From positions 62,001 to 126,000 of the forward strand of contig NZ_FMZZ01000010.1 in the NCBI RefSeq assembly GCF_900101685.1: DNA of 64,000 bases. Reading direction: 5' to 3'. The number at the start of each line of letters is the position of its first letter. The first letter of the stretch is position 1. A program made the translations under genes and the position numbers. Positions 52,123 through 60,913 of the stretch are shown here, piece after piece. The notes below the pieces were generated by a model. The model searched no databases and had not been told where the DNA came from. It was given only the letters and a program-made list of their open reading frames with translations. The stretch comes from Actinokineospora iranica. Its GTDB lineage: Bacteria; Actinomycetota; Actinomycetes; Mycobacteriales; Pseudonocardiaceae.

Positions 52123-52836
52123 CTAGCTGGCCACCAGGCGGGGTGGCCAGTGGCGGGCGTTGAGGATGCCGAGCACGTACGCCTTGGAGACCAGCGCCGC
52201 CCGGTTGGGGACGTCCAGTTTCTTGAGCATACTGCTGACGTGGTACTCGACGCCCTGCTTGCTCAGGTACAGCTCGGTGGAGAGCTCCTTGGTCGAGACC
52301 CCCGCCGCGATTCCCTCGATGATCCGCATGTCGATCTCGCTGAGCACGAGGGTCTGGTTCTTGCGGCTTCTGGTGTCGGTGCTGACATACGGCCGCAGCA
52401 CCGCGACCACCCGGCTGACCTCGTCGCCGGGGACCTCGTTGGGGAACGCCATGATGCGCACGGCCGACTTGACCCTGGGCGGGCCCGCCAGCCGGGCCTC
52501 GATGCTGACCCTCGGCGCGGAACCGCGGACCAGCGCGTCCAGTCTGCCCGCCAGGTCCTTGCGGTCCTCGGCGTGGAACCAGTCGGTGACCCGGTTGCCT
52601 CTGATCCGGGCGGGCGGCACCCCGCCCATCATGTGGCAGGCGCCGCTGTTGGCGTCGACCACGCGCAGCCGCTCGTCCAGGGTGAGGATGCACAGGTCGG
52701 CGGGAGAGAGGAACATCGAGTTGGCGATGATGTCCAGTTGCCGGACTGATAAATAGCTCGGGCTTTCGCCCGCGCGTCCGGCCGCGTTGAGAACCACGCT
52801 TACCGCTGCTGATCTGGCCCCCATGGTATCGGTCAT
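52123..52836 (-). CDS. PAS-LuxR family transcriptional regulator
   Basis: A 237-residue regulator from ATG 52836. The PAS domain (about residues 45-150) contains 'LCILTLDERLRVVDANSGAC' and 'DWFHAEDRKDLAGRLDAL'. The C-terminal LuxR helix-turn-helix (about 168-230) has 'LSEIDMRIIEGIAAGVSTKE' and 'GVEYHVSSMLKKLDVPNRAA'. PAS-LuxR proteins often act as pathway-specific activators in actinobacterial secondary metabolism (PimM type). It is convergent with the lasso operon and is the best local candidate to regulate it or the NRPS operon. Confidence 0.88.
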   Translation of the reverse strand: MTDTMGARSAAVSVVLNAAGRAGESPSYLSVRQLDIIANSMFLSPADLCILTLDERLRVVDANSGACHMMGGVPPARIRGNRVTDWFHAEDRKDLAGRLDALVRGSAPRVSIEARLAGPPRVKSAVRIMAFPNEVPGDEVSRVVAVLRPYVSTDTRSRKNQTLVLSEIDMRIIEGIAAGVSTKELSTELYLSKQGVEYHVSSMLKKLDVPNRAALVSKAYVLGILNARHWPPRLVAS

Positions 52837-52998
52837 GAAACAACAACCCCCAGGTGGATACGGGAAACCCCCGAGCGCGCCGGAACCGGCGGCGCTCTTT
52901 TCCGATATTCCTGAATTGTCAGCCCACCCTGAGCGGTCAATGGCGATATTGGCCGCTGATGAGTGTCACGCGATCGGTCTACCTCCTTTCGGGTGGCC

Positions 52999-53643
52999 CT
53001 AGCTGCCGAGGTACTTCACTACCGCTACGACCCGCCTGCTCAGCCCGGTCGAGCGGGCCAAGCCGAGCTTGTCGAAGATCGCGTTGATGTGCTTCTCCGA
53101 CGCGCTCTGCGACACGTGCAGCACCTCGGAGATGCGGGCGTTGGTGAGCCCTTGCGCCATGAGCGCGAGCACCTGCTTCTCGCGCGGGGTGAGCCGTTCC
53201 AGCGGGTCGACGTGCGTGGTGCGGGTCAGCAGCTGGCGCACGACCTCCGGGTCGAACGCGGTGCCGCCGGCGCCGACCCGGCTCAGCGCCTCCAGGAACT
53301 CGTCCACCTGGGCGACCCGGTCCTTGAGCAGGTAGCCGACCCGGCCCGCGGCGCTGGTGATCAGCTCGGTGGCGTAGCGGTTCTCCACGTACTGGGAGAG
53401 CACCAGCACGCCGATGTCGGGCCACTCGCGGCGGATGTGCAGCGCGGCCTTGAGTCCGTCGTCCTTGTGCGTCGGCGGCATCCGCACATCGGTGACTACC
53501 AGGTCGGGCCGGTGCTCCTCGGTGGCGCGCAGCAGGTCGGGGGCGTTGTCGACGGCGGCGAGCACGTCGTAGCCCTCCTCGGTCAGCAGCCGGATCAGGC
53601 CCTCGCGCAGCAGCGTCGAGTCCTCGGCCAGGATCACGCGCAC
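52999..53643 (-). CDS. NarL-type response regulator
   Basis: A 214-residue protein from GTG 53643. The receiver domain has 'ILAEDSTLLREGLIRLLTEE', phosphoacceptor Asp52 in 'LVVTDVRMPP' and Lys in 'GYLLKDRV'. The LuxR-type DNA-binding domain is 'LTPREKQVLALMAQGLTNAR' with 'ISEVLHVSQSASEKHINAIF'. Its start overlaps the histidine kinase stop by 10 bases. Possible targets are the adjoining operons. Confidence 0.93.
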   Translation of the reverse strand: MRVILAEDSTLLREGLIRLLTEEGYDVLAAVDNAPDLLRATEEHRPDLVVTDVRMPPTHKDDGLKAALHIRREWPDIGVLVLSQYVENRYATELITSAAGRVGYLLKDRVAQVDEFLEALSRVGAGGTAFDPEVVRQLLTRTTHVDPLERLTPREKQVLALMAQGLTNARISEVLHVSQSASEKHINAIFDKLGLARSTGLSRRVVAVVKYLGS

Positions 53644-54869
53644 GGCAGGCTCGCCTCCACCTCGGTGGGGCCGCCACGCGGGCTGCGCACCGAGAACAGC
53701 CCGTCGACGGCGGCGACCCGGCGGGCCAGGCCGGACAGGCCCGTGCCGGTCGGGTCGGCCCCGCCCACGCCGTCGTCCCTGATCACCACGTGCACCCGGT
53801 CGTCGCGGCGGGCCACCGACACCTCCACCAGGCTCGCGTTCGCGTGCTTGGCCGCGTTGGTCACCGCCTCGGACACCACGAAGTAGACGGCTGTCTCCAG
53901 GGTCGAGCGCAGCCGCTCGGTCAGCTGGAAATCGAGCCGGATGGCCACGCTGGAGCGCTCGGCCAGCGACTCAAGCGCCGCGTGCAGGCCCGCGTCGTCC
54001 AGCCCCACCGGATACACCCGGCTGGCCACCTCGCGCAACTCGCTGATCGCCTCCTGGGCGGCGACCTGCGCCTGCTCCAGCAGGTCGCGCAGCGGGTCGG
54101 CGCCCGCCGCGGCCCGACGCGCGCGCCCGACCAGCATCCCCAGCGCGACCAGCCGCTGCTGCACTCCGTCGTGCAGGTCGCGCTCGATGCGCCTGCGCTC
54201 GTCGTTGATCGCCTCGATGACCTCGGCGCGGGTGTTGGTCAGCTCGACCACCCGCTGCTGCAGCAGCGCCTGGGGGCTGGTGCCCAGCGCCTCGGTGGCC
54301 AGCCAGCGGTCGAGCGTGCCGACGCCGAGGATGCCCGCCGCGCTGACGAAGGTGAGCATGGTGCCCGGCAGCGCCGCGAGCACCACCAGCCAGGTGTCGA
54401 CCCGGTTGTCGCTGTTCTCGATGAACCCCCAGCCGCCGTCGAAGATCCACGCCGAGAGCATCGAGCCCGCCACGATGAAGCACAGCAGGAGCATCAGCAG
54501 CACGCCCAGCCCCAGGCCGCCGACCATCCAGCGCAGCGAGAGGTAGCGGCGGCAGCGCTTGGGGGTGAGCACGTCGGTGTGCACCGGCCCGTGGAACCGG
54601 GTGACCCGGCGCAGCTCCATCCCGGTGAGCCGGATGGCCTGCTCGTCCACCGCGTGCGCGATCCGCTTGCGGTGCGGCCCGGGGACCGCCTGCAGCGCGG
54701 CGGCGAACACCGTCCACATCAGGTAGCCGAACTCGACCAGCCCGGTCGCCGCCCCGGCCAGGATGCTCGCCACGGCCCGCAGCCAGCGCGCGGCCATCGC
54801 GCGTGCGTTCAACTCCTCGGGCAGCGGCAACTGCAGCGCCGGGGGCGCCCAGGCGGCATTGTGGTCCAC
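53634..54869 (-). CDS. NarL-system sensor histidine kinase
   Basis: A 411-residue membrane kinase from ATG 54869. Hydrophobic segments near residues 30-60, 115-145 and 160-190 form the membrane input region without a large extracellular sensor. The HisKA_3 motif 'RRRIERDLHDGVQQRLVALG' carries the phosphorylated His near residue 230. The ATPase domain has 'VVSEAVTNAAKHANASLVEV' and 'VIRDDGVGGADPTGTGLSGL'. It pairs with the regulator encoded downstream. The ligand is not predictable; such short-sensor kinases often respond to envelope stress. Confidence 0.92.
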   Translation of the reverse strand: MDHNAAWAPPALQLPLPEELNARAMAARWLRAVASILAGAATGLVEFGYLMWTVFAAALQAVPGPHRKRIAHAVDEQAIRLTGMELRRVTRFHGPVHTDVLTPKRCRRYLSLRWMVGGLGLGVLLMLLLCFIVAGSMLSAWIFDGGWGFIENSDNRVDTWLVVLAALPGTMLTFVSAAGILGVGTLDRWLATEALGTSPQALLQQRVVELTNTRAEVIEAINDERRRIERDLHDGVQQRLVALGMLVGRARRAAAGADPLRDLLEQAQVAAQEAISELREVASRVYPVGLDDAGLHAALESLAERSSVAIRLDFQLTERLRSTLETAVYFVVSEAVTNAAKHANASLVEVSVARRDDRVHVVIRDDGVGGADPTGTGLSGLARRVAAVDGLFSVRSPRGGPTEVEASLPCA

Positions 54870-55043
54870 ATCGCCAAGGTAGCCGAACGCGCAGGCGACG
54901 GTACTGAGGTTTACCGCAATATCCCCCTAGTGGTTTGACGCCACGGGCTGGGTGGCTGCCCTCATTGTCCGCGGTCCCGGCGGTTCATAGGTTTGGGACA
55001 ACCGCTGATCCACAGTCCGAAAGTTGCCAAGGGGTACCAAAGA

Positions 55044-55739
55044 ATGACACATTTTCTGCTAGCCGAAGGCACCGCCGAGCCAGTGGGGGGACTGGCGGGC
55101 TGGGCGGTCGAGGTGATGGATTCGCTCGGCGGGCCCGGCGCGGCCATCGTGGTCGGCGCCGACAATCTCTTCCCGCCCATTCCGAGTGAACTGGTGCTGC
55201 CGCTGGCGGGATTCTCGGCCAGCCGCGGGACTTTCAGCATCGTCGAGGCGCTGGCCTGGACGACGGCGGGCTCGGTGGTCGGCGCGATCATCGTCTACCT
55301 GCTCGGCGCGTGGCTCGGGCGCGAGCGGACCCGGGCGCTGATCGCCAGAATCCCACTGATGAAGGTGTCCGACTTCGACCGCTCCGAGGCCTGGTTCGCC
55401 AAGTACGGCACCAAGGCGGTGTTCCTGGGCCGGATGGTGCCGCTGTTCCGCAGCGTCATCTCCCTGCCCGCGGGCGTCGAGCGGATGCACGTCGGCAAGT
55501 TCCTGCTGCTGACCACGCTGGGCAGCCTGATCTGGAACACCATCTTCGTCTCCGCCGGGTACGCGCTCGGGGCCAACTGGCACCTGGTCAGCGATTACGC
55601 CGACATCTTCCAGAAGATCGTCATCGTGGCGGTCGCCGTCGCCGTGGCGCTGTTCGTGGTGGTCCGGCTGCGCAACCGAGGGCGGCGCGGTGTGGACCCG
55701 GAGGCCACCCAGGTCATCCCGGCCCACCGCAGGCCCTGA
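55044..55739 (+). CDS. DedA family membrane protein
   Basis: A 231-residue polytopic protein. ATG 55044 with AAGGGG nine bases upstream is preferred over the TTG at 54993. Signature motifs are 'ADNLFPPIPSELVLPLAGFS' (first re-entrant loop) and 'FLGRMVPLFRSVISLPAGVE' (conserved Arg and Pro-Ala-Gly). DedA proteins move undecaprenyl phosphate or phospholipids across the membrane and affect antimicrobial peptide resistance in several bacteria. It is divergent from the two-component genes and ends at hairpins before the NRPS operon. Confidence 0.9.
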   Translation: MTHFLLAEGTAEPVGGLAGWAVEVMDSLGGPGAAIVVGADNLFPPIPSELVLPLAGFSASRGTFSIVEALAWTTAGSVVGAIIVYLLGAWLGRERTRALIARIPLMKVSDFDRSEAWFAKYGTKAVFLGRMVPLFRSVISLPAGVERMHVGKFLLLTTLGSLIWNTIFVSAGYALGANWHLVSDYADIFQKIVIVAVAVAVALFVVVRLRNRGRRGVDPEATQVIPAHRRP

Positions 55740-55766
55740 GATCCGGGTCCCTGGAGGGACCAGCGA

Positions 55767-55804
55767 AGTGGACAGCGGCGCTCCCCCCGGCGTCGCTGTC
55801 CACT
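55767..55804 (+). terminator. Hairpin after the DedA gene
   Basis: AGTGGACAGCG (55767-55777) pairs with CGCTGTCCACT (55794-55804), an 11-bp stem enclosing a C-rich loop, 28 bases after the dedA stop. Confidence 0.6.
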
Positions 55805-55859
55805 GCTGTGTCGGGGGATGTGTGACCACGGTCGGTGATTTGCTAACGAAGTCACTAGA

Positions 55860-55890
55860 GGTTGCCGAGCCCAGTCGGGGCTCGGCAACC
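55860..55890. terminator. Strong 13-bp terminator hairpin
   Basis: GGTTGCCGAGCCC (55860-55872) pairs perfectly with GGGCTCGGCAACC (55878-55890) around a 5-base loop. It insulates the NRPS operon from the upstream DedA gene. Confidence 0.85.
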
Positions 55891-56282
55891 GGCTTTCGCG
55901 CACCGGGAAAAGTGATTCCCACCAGCCAATCTGTCCGGATTCTCCGGGTTGGCCGATGCCGCCGACGCGCCTCCGGGGCATCTTGACCTGGCCGAACGCG
56001 CGGGACATGCTGCCCATGCCGATCAGGCTCCGACTCAGTCGGGCAATGGGGATTTCACCGCAGGGCGCCACACTCGGGGGAACGCGTCCACAACGGACGC
56101 GAAACGGCCGTCGTTCGCACGCCCACGCGGTGCTCGGGCGAAGGGCATCCAATCCAGTGCGCACCGCTACGTCACCGACTTCAGGCGATCACACTTGGCG
56201 CGAGCACAGTTCGCGCGATCCGGCTTCCGGGTTCGGGAAATCCGGAACCACCGCCGGGGAAGCCGACGGCATCGTCACCAGG
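55891..56282 (+). other. Upstream region of the NRPS operon
   Basis: About 390 bases. The NRPS frame stays open through it back to 55956, but the residues are Arg/Thr/Ser-rich and unlike any NRPS domain, so it is treated as non-coding leader. The promoter should lie here; no operator or riboswitch was recognised. Confidence 0.5.
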
Positions 56283-59200
56283 ATGCCGCGGTGGATTCGA
56301 CCGGGCGCCCCGGTCCGCGCCGTGTTCCGCGATCATTCCACCCCGCTTTCCGAGGATCTTGTTCTGCCCGCGGGAGATCAGGGGAATGTGGTGACGGCCG
56401 CCGCCGTCGCGGTTCTGCGGAGGGTGGTGGGGGAACGAGACCTCGTCGTCGGAATCCGCTCCGGCGGCCAGGAGAGCAGACTCGCCATCACGGTCGCCGA
56501 CGGCGATTGGCGGTCCCTTCTCGCGGCGGTGGCCCAGGCCCGCGCCGACGCCGCGCCGGGCGCGGGCGGATACGAGATCCTGCTCGACCTCGACGCAGGC
56601 ACGACCGAGGCGGCGGCCGGGGCGGTGGGGCTGGTGATCGCGGTGGGGCTGGTGATCTCGGTGCGCGGCGGGGAGATCCGGCTGCGGCACCGGGACGACC
56701 TGTTCGACGCCGAGCACGCGCGCAGACTGGGCGGGTACCTGCTGCGGGCCCTGCGGTCCGTGCTCACCGAGCCGGACGCCGGGCACCAGGACCTCACCCT
56801 GCCTGCCGAGGACGAGACGCGCCACCAGGTCCACGGGCTGGCGGGCCCGGCGCGGCCGGTGGGCGCGGCGATGTTCCCCGAGCTGTTCGCGCGGCGGGTC
56901 CGGGCGCATCCCGAAGCGCCCGCGGTGAGCCACGGCGGCCGGTCGTGGACTTACCGCGAGCTGGACGAGCGGTCCGACCGGGTGGCGGGCGCGCTGCTTG
57001 CCGCCGGGCTGGTGGCCGAGGACGTGGTCGGGGTCGTCACCGAGCGCACCCTGGGCTGGGCCGCGGCCACTCTGGGCGTGCTCAAGGCGGGCGGGGTGTA
57101 CCTGCCCATCCGGCCGAGGTTCCCCGCCGACCGCATCCGCACCCAGCTTGAGGTCGCCGCCGTGCGATTCGTCCTGTCGGAGGCCGGAAGCCACGACTCC
57201 CTGGACGTGGCCTTGGCCGCGCTCGGCGAGCCCTGCCCGCGGCTGCTCATCGAGGACCTGCCCGCCGCCGCCGCTCCCGCCGAGTCGGTGGCGCCGGGGC
57301 AGCTCGCCTACATCTACTTCACCTCGGGCTCCACCGGGCTGCCCAAGGGCGCCATGTGCGAGCACGCGACCCTGGTCAACCACCTGCTCGCCAAGGTTGA
57401 CGACCTCGACCTCGACGCGGGGACGGCGGTGGCGCAGACCGCGTCGCAGTGCTTCGACATCTCGCTGTGGCAGCTGGTCGCGCCGCTGCTGGTCGGCGGG
57501 CGGGTGCGGATCGTGGACACCGAGACCCAGCTCGACGTCCCGGCTTTCCTCGACGAGCTGGCCGCGCACGACATCGGCGTGGCGCAGCTCGTGCCGTCCT
57601 ACTTCGAGGTGCTGGTCACCGAGTTGGAGCGGCGCCCGCGCGACCTCGGCGCGCTGCGCGCGGTCTCGGTCACCGGCGAGGCGCTGAAGCTGGACCTGGT
57701 GCGCCGCTGGTTCGCCCGCCATCCCGGGATCGCCCTGGTGAACGCCTACGGGGCCACCGAGGTCGGTGACGACACCATGCACGAGGTGCTGACCGGCGAG
57801 CCCGACCGCCCGTTCGTCACCGTGGGCCGGTCGCTGCGCAACGTGCGGACCTACATCGTCGACGCCGACCTGCGGCTGGTTCCGCTGGGCAGCCCGGGGG
57901 AGATCGCGTTCGCGGGCGTGTGCGTGGGGCGCGGCTACATCAACGACGAAGAGCGCACCCGGCAGGCGTTCGCCCCGGACCCGCACGTGCCCGGCGAGCG
58001 GCTCTACCGCACCGGCGACTTCGGCCGGTGGCTGCCCGAGGGGCGGATCGAGTTCCTGGGCCGCCGCGACCAGCAGGTGAAGATCCGCGGGTTCCGCATC
58101 GAGATCGGCGAGATCGAGGGCAGGCTGCTGGAGCTGCCCGGGGTGCGCGGCTGCGCGGTGGTGGTCGACGGCGACGGCGAGGCGCGCAAGCTGGTCGGCT
58201 TCTACGCCGGGCCGCCGGAGCTGGCCGAGGCCGACGTGCGCGCGCACCTGGCCGCCGCGCTGCCCGACTACATGGTGCCCGGCGCGTGCCACCGGATGGA
58301 CGCCCTGCCGCTGACCGAGAACGGCAAGGTGGACCGCAAGGTGCTGGCCGAGCTGGCCGCCACCCTCGGGCACGCCGCCGCCGGGTACGCCGCGCCGAGC
58401 ACGCCGGAGGAGAACGCGCTGGCCACCGCGTGGGCCGAGGTGCTCAACGTGCCGGTGGAGCGGATCAGCCGGGAGGACCGGTTTTTCCAGCTCGGCGGCA
58501 CCTCGCTCGCCGCGGTGCGGCTGGTGGTGCGGCTCGACCGCAGGCTGAGCCTGCGCGACCTGGCGCGGGACCCGGCGCTGGGCGAGCTGGCGCTGCGCCT
58601 GCGCGCGGAGAACAGAGCGAACGGAACACCGTCGCTGCTGCACCGGCTCAGCCCGGACGGCGTGCGCGGCGTGAACCTGGTCTGCTTCCCGTACGCGGGC
58701 GGCAACGCGGTCAACTTCCGCGGCCTGGCGGCCGAACTCGCCGACCACGGGGTGGCGGTGTTCGGCGTCGAGCTGCCCGGCCACGACCTGGCCCGGTCCG
58801 GCGAGGCGTTCGCCGACGTCGGCGCGGTGGCCGCGGCCGTGCGCGCCGAGATCGCCGCCGACCTGACCGGCCCGGTGGCCGTCTGGGGGCACTGCGCCGG
58901 CGCGGCGCACGCCCTGGAACTGGCCCGGCTGCTGGAAGCCGACGGGGCCGCCGCGGCCGCGGTGTTCGTCGGGGCCGCGCCGCTGGACGGTCCGGAGCCG
59001 CTGCGCGCCGAGGTCGCCGAGGTCGTCGCGATGGCCAACCAGGAGATCACCGCCGCGCTGCGGGAGGACAGCTCCTATGTCGAGCTGGACGAGCTCAAGT
59101 CCGAGCGCACGGACCTCGTCGGCGCCGCCTACCGGCACGACGTCGTGAGCACCAACGCCTACCTGCTGGGCGCGCTGGCCGACCCGGCGGCGCACCGGCT

Positions 59201-59399
59201 GGCGGGGGAGTTGCACGTGGTCAACGCCGCGGACGACCCCCGCCACCCGAGCGCGTCGGCGGGCCGGTGGCCGGAGCTGGCCGCCCGGGTGGACGCCCGC
59301 GTGCTGCCCCAGGGCGGGCATTACTTCGTCCGCACGGTGCCCGACGCGGTCGCCGCGCGGGTGCTGTCGGCGCTGGAGACCGTGGCGGCGGCGCGATGA
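56283..59399 (+). CDS. Single-module NRPS: C remnant, A, PCP, TE
   Basis: A 1,038-residue synthetase from ATG 56283. Residues 1-190 resemble only the C-terminal half of a condensation domain; the HHxxxDG motif is absent. Adenylation motifs follow: 'WTYRELDERSDRVAG' (~222), 'TSGSTGLPKGAMCEH' (~347), 'NAYGATEVGDD' (~486), 'YRTGDFGRW' (~575) and 'LTENGKVDRKVL' (~678). The pocket read by eye is D-I-W-Q-S-T-A-D-D-K. The carrier domain has 'FFQLGGTSLAAVR' (~735). The thioesterase has 'CFPYAGGNAVNFRGLAAELA' and the elbow 'WGHCAGAAHAL', with Cys871 where Ser is usual; His1013 is in 'GGHYFV'. Its stop overlaps the next start (ATGA). Confidence 0.88.
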   Translation: MPRWIRPGAPVRAVFRDHSTPLSEDLVLPAGDQGNVVTAAAVAVLRRVVGERDLVVGIRSGGQESRLAITVADGDWRSLLAAVAQARADAAPGAGGYEILLDLDAGTTEAAAGAVGLVIAVGLVISVRGGEIRLRHRDDLFDAEHARRLGGYLLRALRSVLTEPDAGHQDLTLPAEDETRHQVHGLAGPARPVGAAMFPELFARRVRAHPEAPAVSHGGRSWTYRELDERSDRVAGALLAAGLVAEDVVGVVTERTLGWAAATLGVLKAGGVYLPIRPRFPADRIRTQLEVAAVRFVLSEAGSHDSLDVALAALGEPCPRLLIEDLPAAAAPAESVAPGQLAYIYFTSGSTGLPKGAMCEHATLVNHLLAKVDDLDLDAGTAVAQTASQCFDISLWQLVAPLLVGGRVRIVDTETQLDVPAFLDELAAHDIGVAQLVPSYFEVLVTELERRPRDLGALRAVSVTGEALKLDLVRRWFARHPGIALVNAYGATEVGDDTMHEVLTGEPDRPFVTVGRSLRNVRTYIVDADLRLVPLGSPGEIAFAGVCVGRGYINDEERTRQAFAPDPHVPGERLYRTGDFGRWLPEGRIEFLGRRDQQVKIRGFRIEIGEIEGRLLELPGVRGCAVVVDGDGEARKLVGFYAGPPELAEADVRAHLAAALPDYMVPGACHRMDALPLTENGKVDRKVLAELAATLGHAAAGYAAPSTPEENALATAWAEVLNVPVERISREDRFFQLGGTSLAAVRLVVRLDRRLSLRDLARDPALGELALRLRAENRANGTPSLLHRLSPDGVRGVNLVCFPYAGGNAVNFRGLAAELADHGVAVFGVELPGHDLARSGEAFADVGAVAAAVRAEIAADLTGPVAVWGHCAGAAHALELARLLEADGAAAAAVFVGAAPLDGPEPLRAEVAEVVAMANQEITAALREDSSYVELDELKSERTDLVGAAYRHDVVSTNAYLLGALADPAAHRLAGELHVVNAADDPRHPSASAGRWPELAARVDARVLPQGGHYFVRTVPDAVAARVLSALETVAAAR

Positions 59400-60913
59400 C
59401 CGCGGAGGTCGCCGCGCTCACCGGGCGGATCGCGGCCGGGCCCAGCGCGCTGCTGCGCGCCGAGGTGCTGTTGCCGCAGCTGCGGTTCGAGCTGGACAAC
59501 CTGCTGCCGCACTACCTCGCCATCGAACGGGTGCTGGTGCTGGAGTACCACCGGATGGGCGTGCTGACCGACGCGGACGCGGCAGCCGTCGCCCACGCCT
59601 TGTCCACAGTGGACAAGGTGACGGTCGACGCCGCCGCGCAGGGCATGGCCGACATCGCCTTCGGCGTCGAGGGCGCGGTGCACGCCTGGCTGGGCGAGGT
59701 CCCGCCAGCGTGGCACGTCGACCGCAGCCGCAACGATCTGCAGGCCACCGCGCAGAAGATGTACGGCCGCGACCGGGTTTTCGCGGTGGTGGCCGAGCTG
59801 GTCGACCTCGTGCGGGCCGTGCACCGGCTCGCCGAGCGGGAGATCGCCACGGTCATGCCCGGCTACACCCACGCCCAGCCCGCGCAGGTGATGACCGCGG
59901 GCTTCTACTTCACCGCGCTGTCCGAGCAGTTGCTGCACTCCCTGGACCGGTTCGCCGCGCTGTTGGGGGTTTTCGCGGAGTGCCCGATGGGCGCAGGCGC
60001 GATGACTGGCGGCGACCTGGGCTGGGACCGCGACCGGATGGCCGCGCTGCTGGGCTTTCGCGGCGGGTCCGGCAACGCGCTGCGCGCGGTCGCCGCCCGG
60101 GACTGGCCGCTGGAGGCGACCGCGGAGCTGTGCCTGCTGGGCGTGCCGCTGAGCCGGTTCGTCACCGACGTCATGACCTGGGCGGGCGCGGGCTACGGCT
60201 TTCTCGACCTGCCCGACGAGCTGAGCGGGATTTCCTCGGCGATGCCGCAGAAGAAGAACTTCCCCGTGCTGGAACGGCTGCGCGCCCGGACGGCCCGGCT
60301 CGCGGGCGGCTTCGTGGAGGTCGCCATGGCCCAGCGCGGCACGCCGTTCGCCAACTCGGTCGAAGTGTCCAAAGAGGCCAGTGCGGGCGTGCCTGCTACC
60401 TTCGACGACGCGGGTTCGGTGCTGCGGCTGCTGCGGGCGGTGCTGGACAGCCTGGTGCTGCGCGCCGACCGGCTGCGGGCGGCCTGCGCCGCGGAGTACC
60501 TGGGCGGTTTCGGCCTGGCGAACGGATTGTGCCTGGGCGCGGGCGTGCCCTGGCGGCAGGCGCAGGTGGTGGCGGGCCGCTACATCGTCGCCGCCATGGC
60601 GCGCGGTCTGCCGCCGGGAGAACCGGACGGCGCGCTGCTGGAGGACATCGTCCGCGACGCGGGTTTTCCGCTGGCGGACGGCCACGAGCTGCTGGCGGAG
60701 GCCTTCGACCTCGACCGGGCGCTCGCCGCCAAGCGGACGGCCGGGTCGACCGGGCCGGGGCCGGTGCGCAGCCTGCTCGACCGGCAGCGCGCGGAGCTGG
60801 CCCAGGCCGAGAAGTGGTGGGCCGGGCAGCGTGCCGAGGTCGACGGCGGGCGCAGGCGGGCCGACCGACTGCTGGCGGATCTGCTGTCGTGCGATGAAGG
60901 GGGACGCAGATGA
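59396..60913 (+). CDS. Argininosuccinate lyase homologue (DabB-like)
   Basis: A 505-residue member of the fumarase/aspartase superfamily. It has 'WHVDRSRNDLQATAQKMYGR' (the HTxRSRNDQ loop of ArgH with the His kept), 'MPGYTHAQPAQVMTAGFYFT', and the signature 'GISSAMPQKKNFPVLERLRA' near residue 280. The family eliminates fumarate from N-succinyl-type substrates. In this operon it would release a diamino acid plus fumarate from an aspartate adduct made by the PLP enzyme, rather than serve arginine synthesis, since no arg genes are present. Start and stop overlap both neighbours by 4 bases. Confidence 0.85.
   Translation: MTAEVAALTGRIAAGPSALLRAEVLLPQLRFELDNLLPHYLAIERVLVLEYHRMGVLTDADAAAVAHALSTVDKVTVDAAAQGMADIAFGVEGAVHAWLGEVPPAWHVDRSRNDLQATAQKMYGRDRVFAVVAELVDLVRAVHRLAEREIATVMPGYTHAQPAQVMTAGFYFTALSEQLLHSLDRFAALLGVFAECPMGAGAMTGGDLGWDRDRMAALLGFRGGSGNALRAVAARDWPLEATAELCLLGVPLSRFVTDVMTWAGAGYGFLDLPDELSGISSAMPQKKNFPVLERLRARTARLAGGFVEVAMAQRGTPFANSVEVSKEASAGVPATFDDAGSVLRLLRAVLDSLVLRADRLRAACAAEYLGGFGLANGLCLGAGVPWRQAQVVAGRYIVAAMARGLPPGEPDGALLEDIVRDAGFPLADGHELLAEAFDLDRALAAKRTAGSTGPGPVRSLLDRQRAELAQAEKWWAGQRAEVDGGRRRADRLLADLLSCDEGGRR

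Noticed and set aside
55956-56282. Upstream start of the NRPS at 55956
   Set aside because: The extra 109 residues are Arg/Thr/Ser-rich, resemble no NRPS domain and lie right behind a terminator.
56181-59321. 1,046-residue minus-strand open frame opposite the NRPS
   Set aside because: It mirrors the codon pattern of the real gene in GC-rich DNA, is rich in His/Arg/Gly/Gln and has no recognisable domain.
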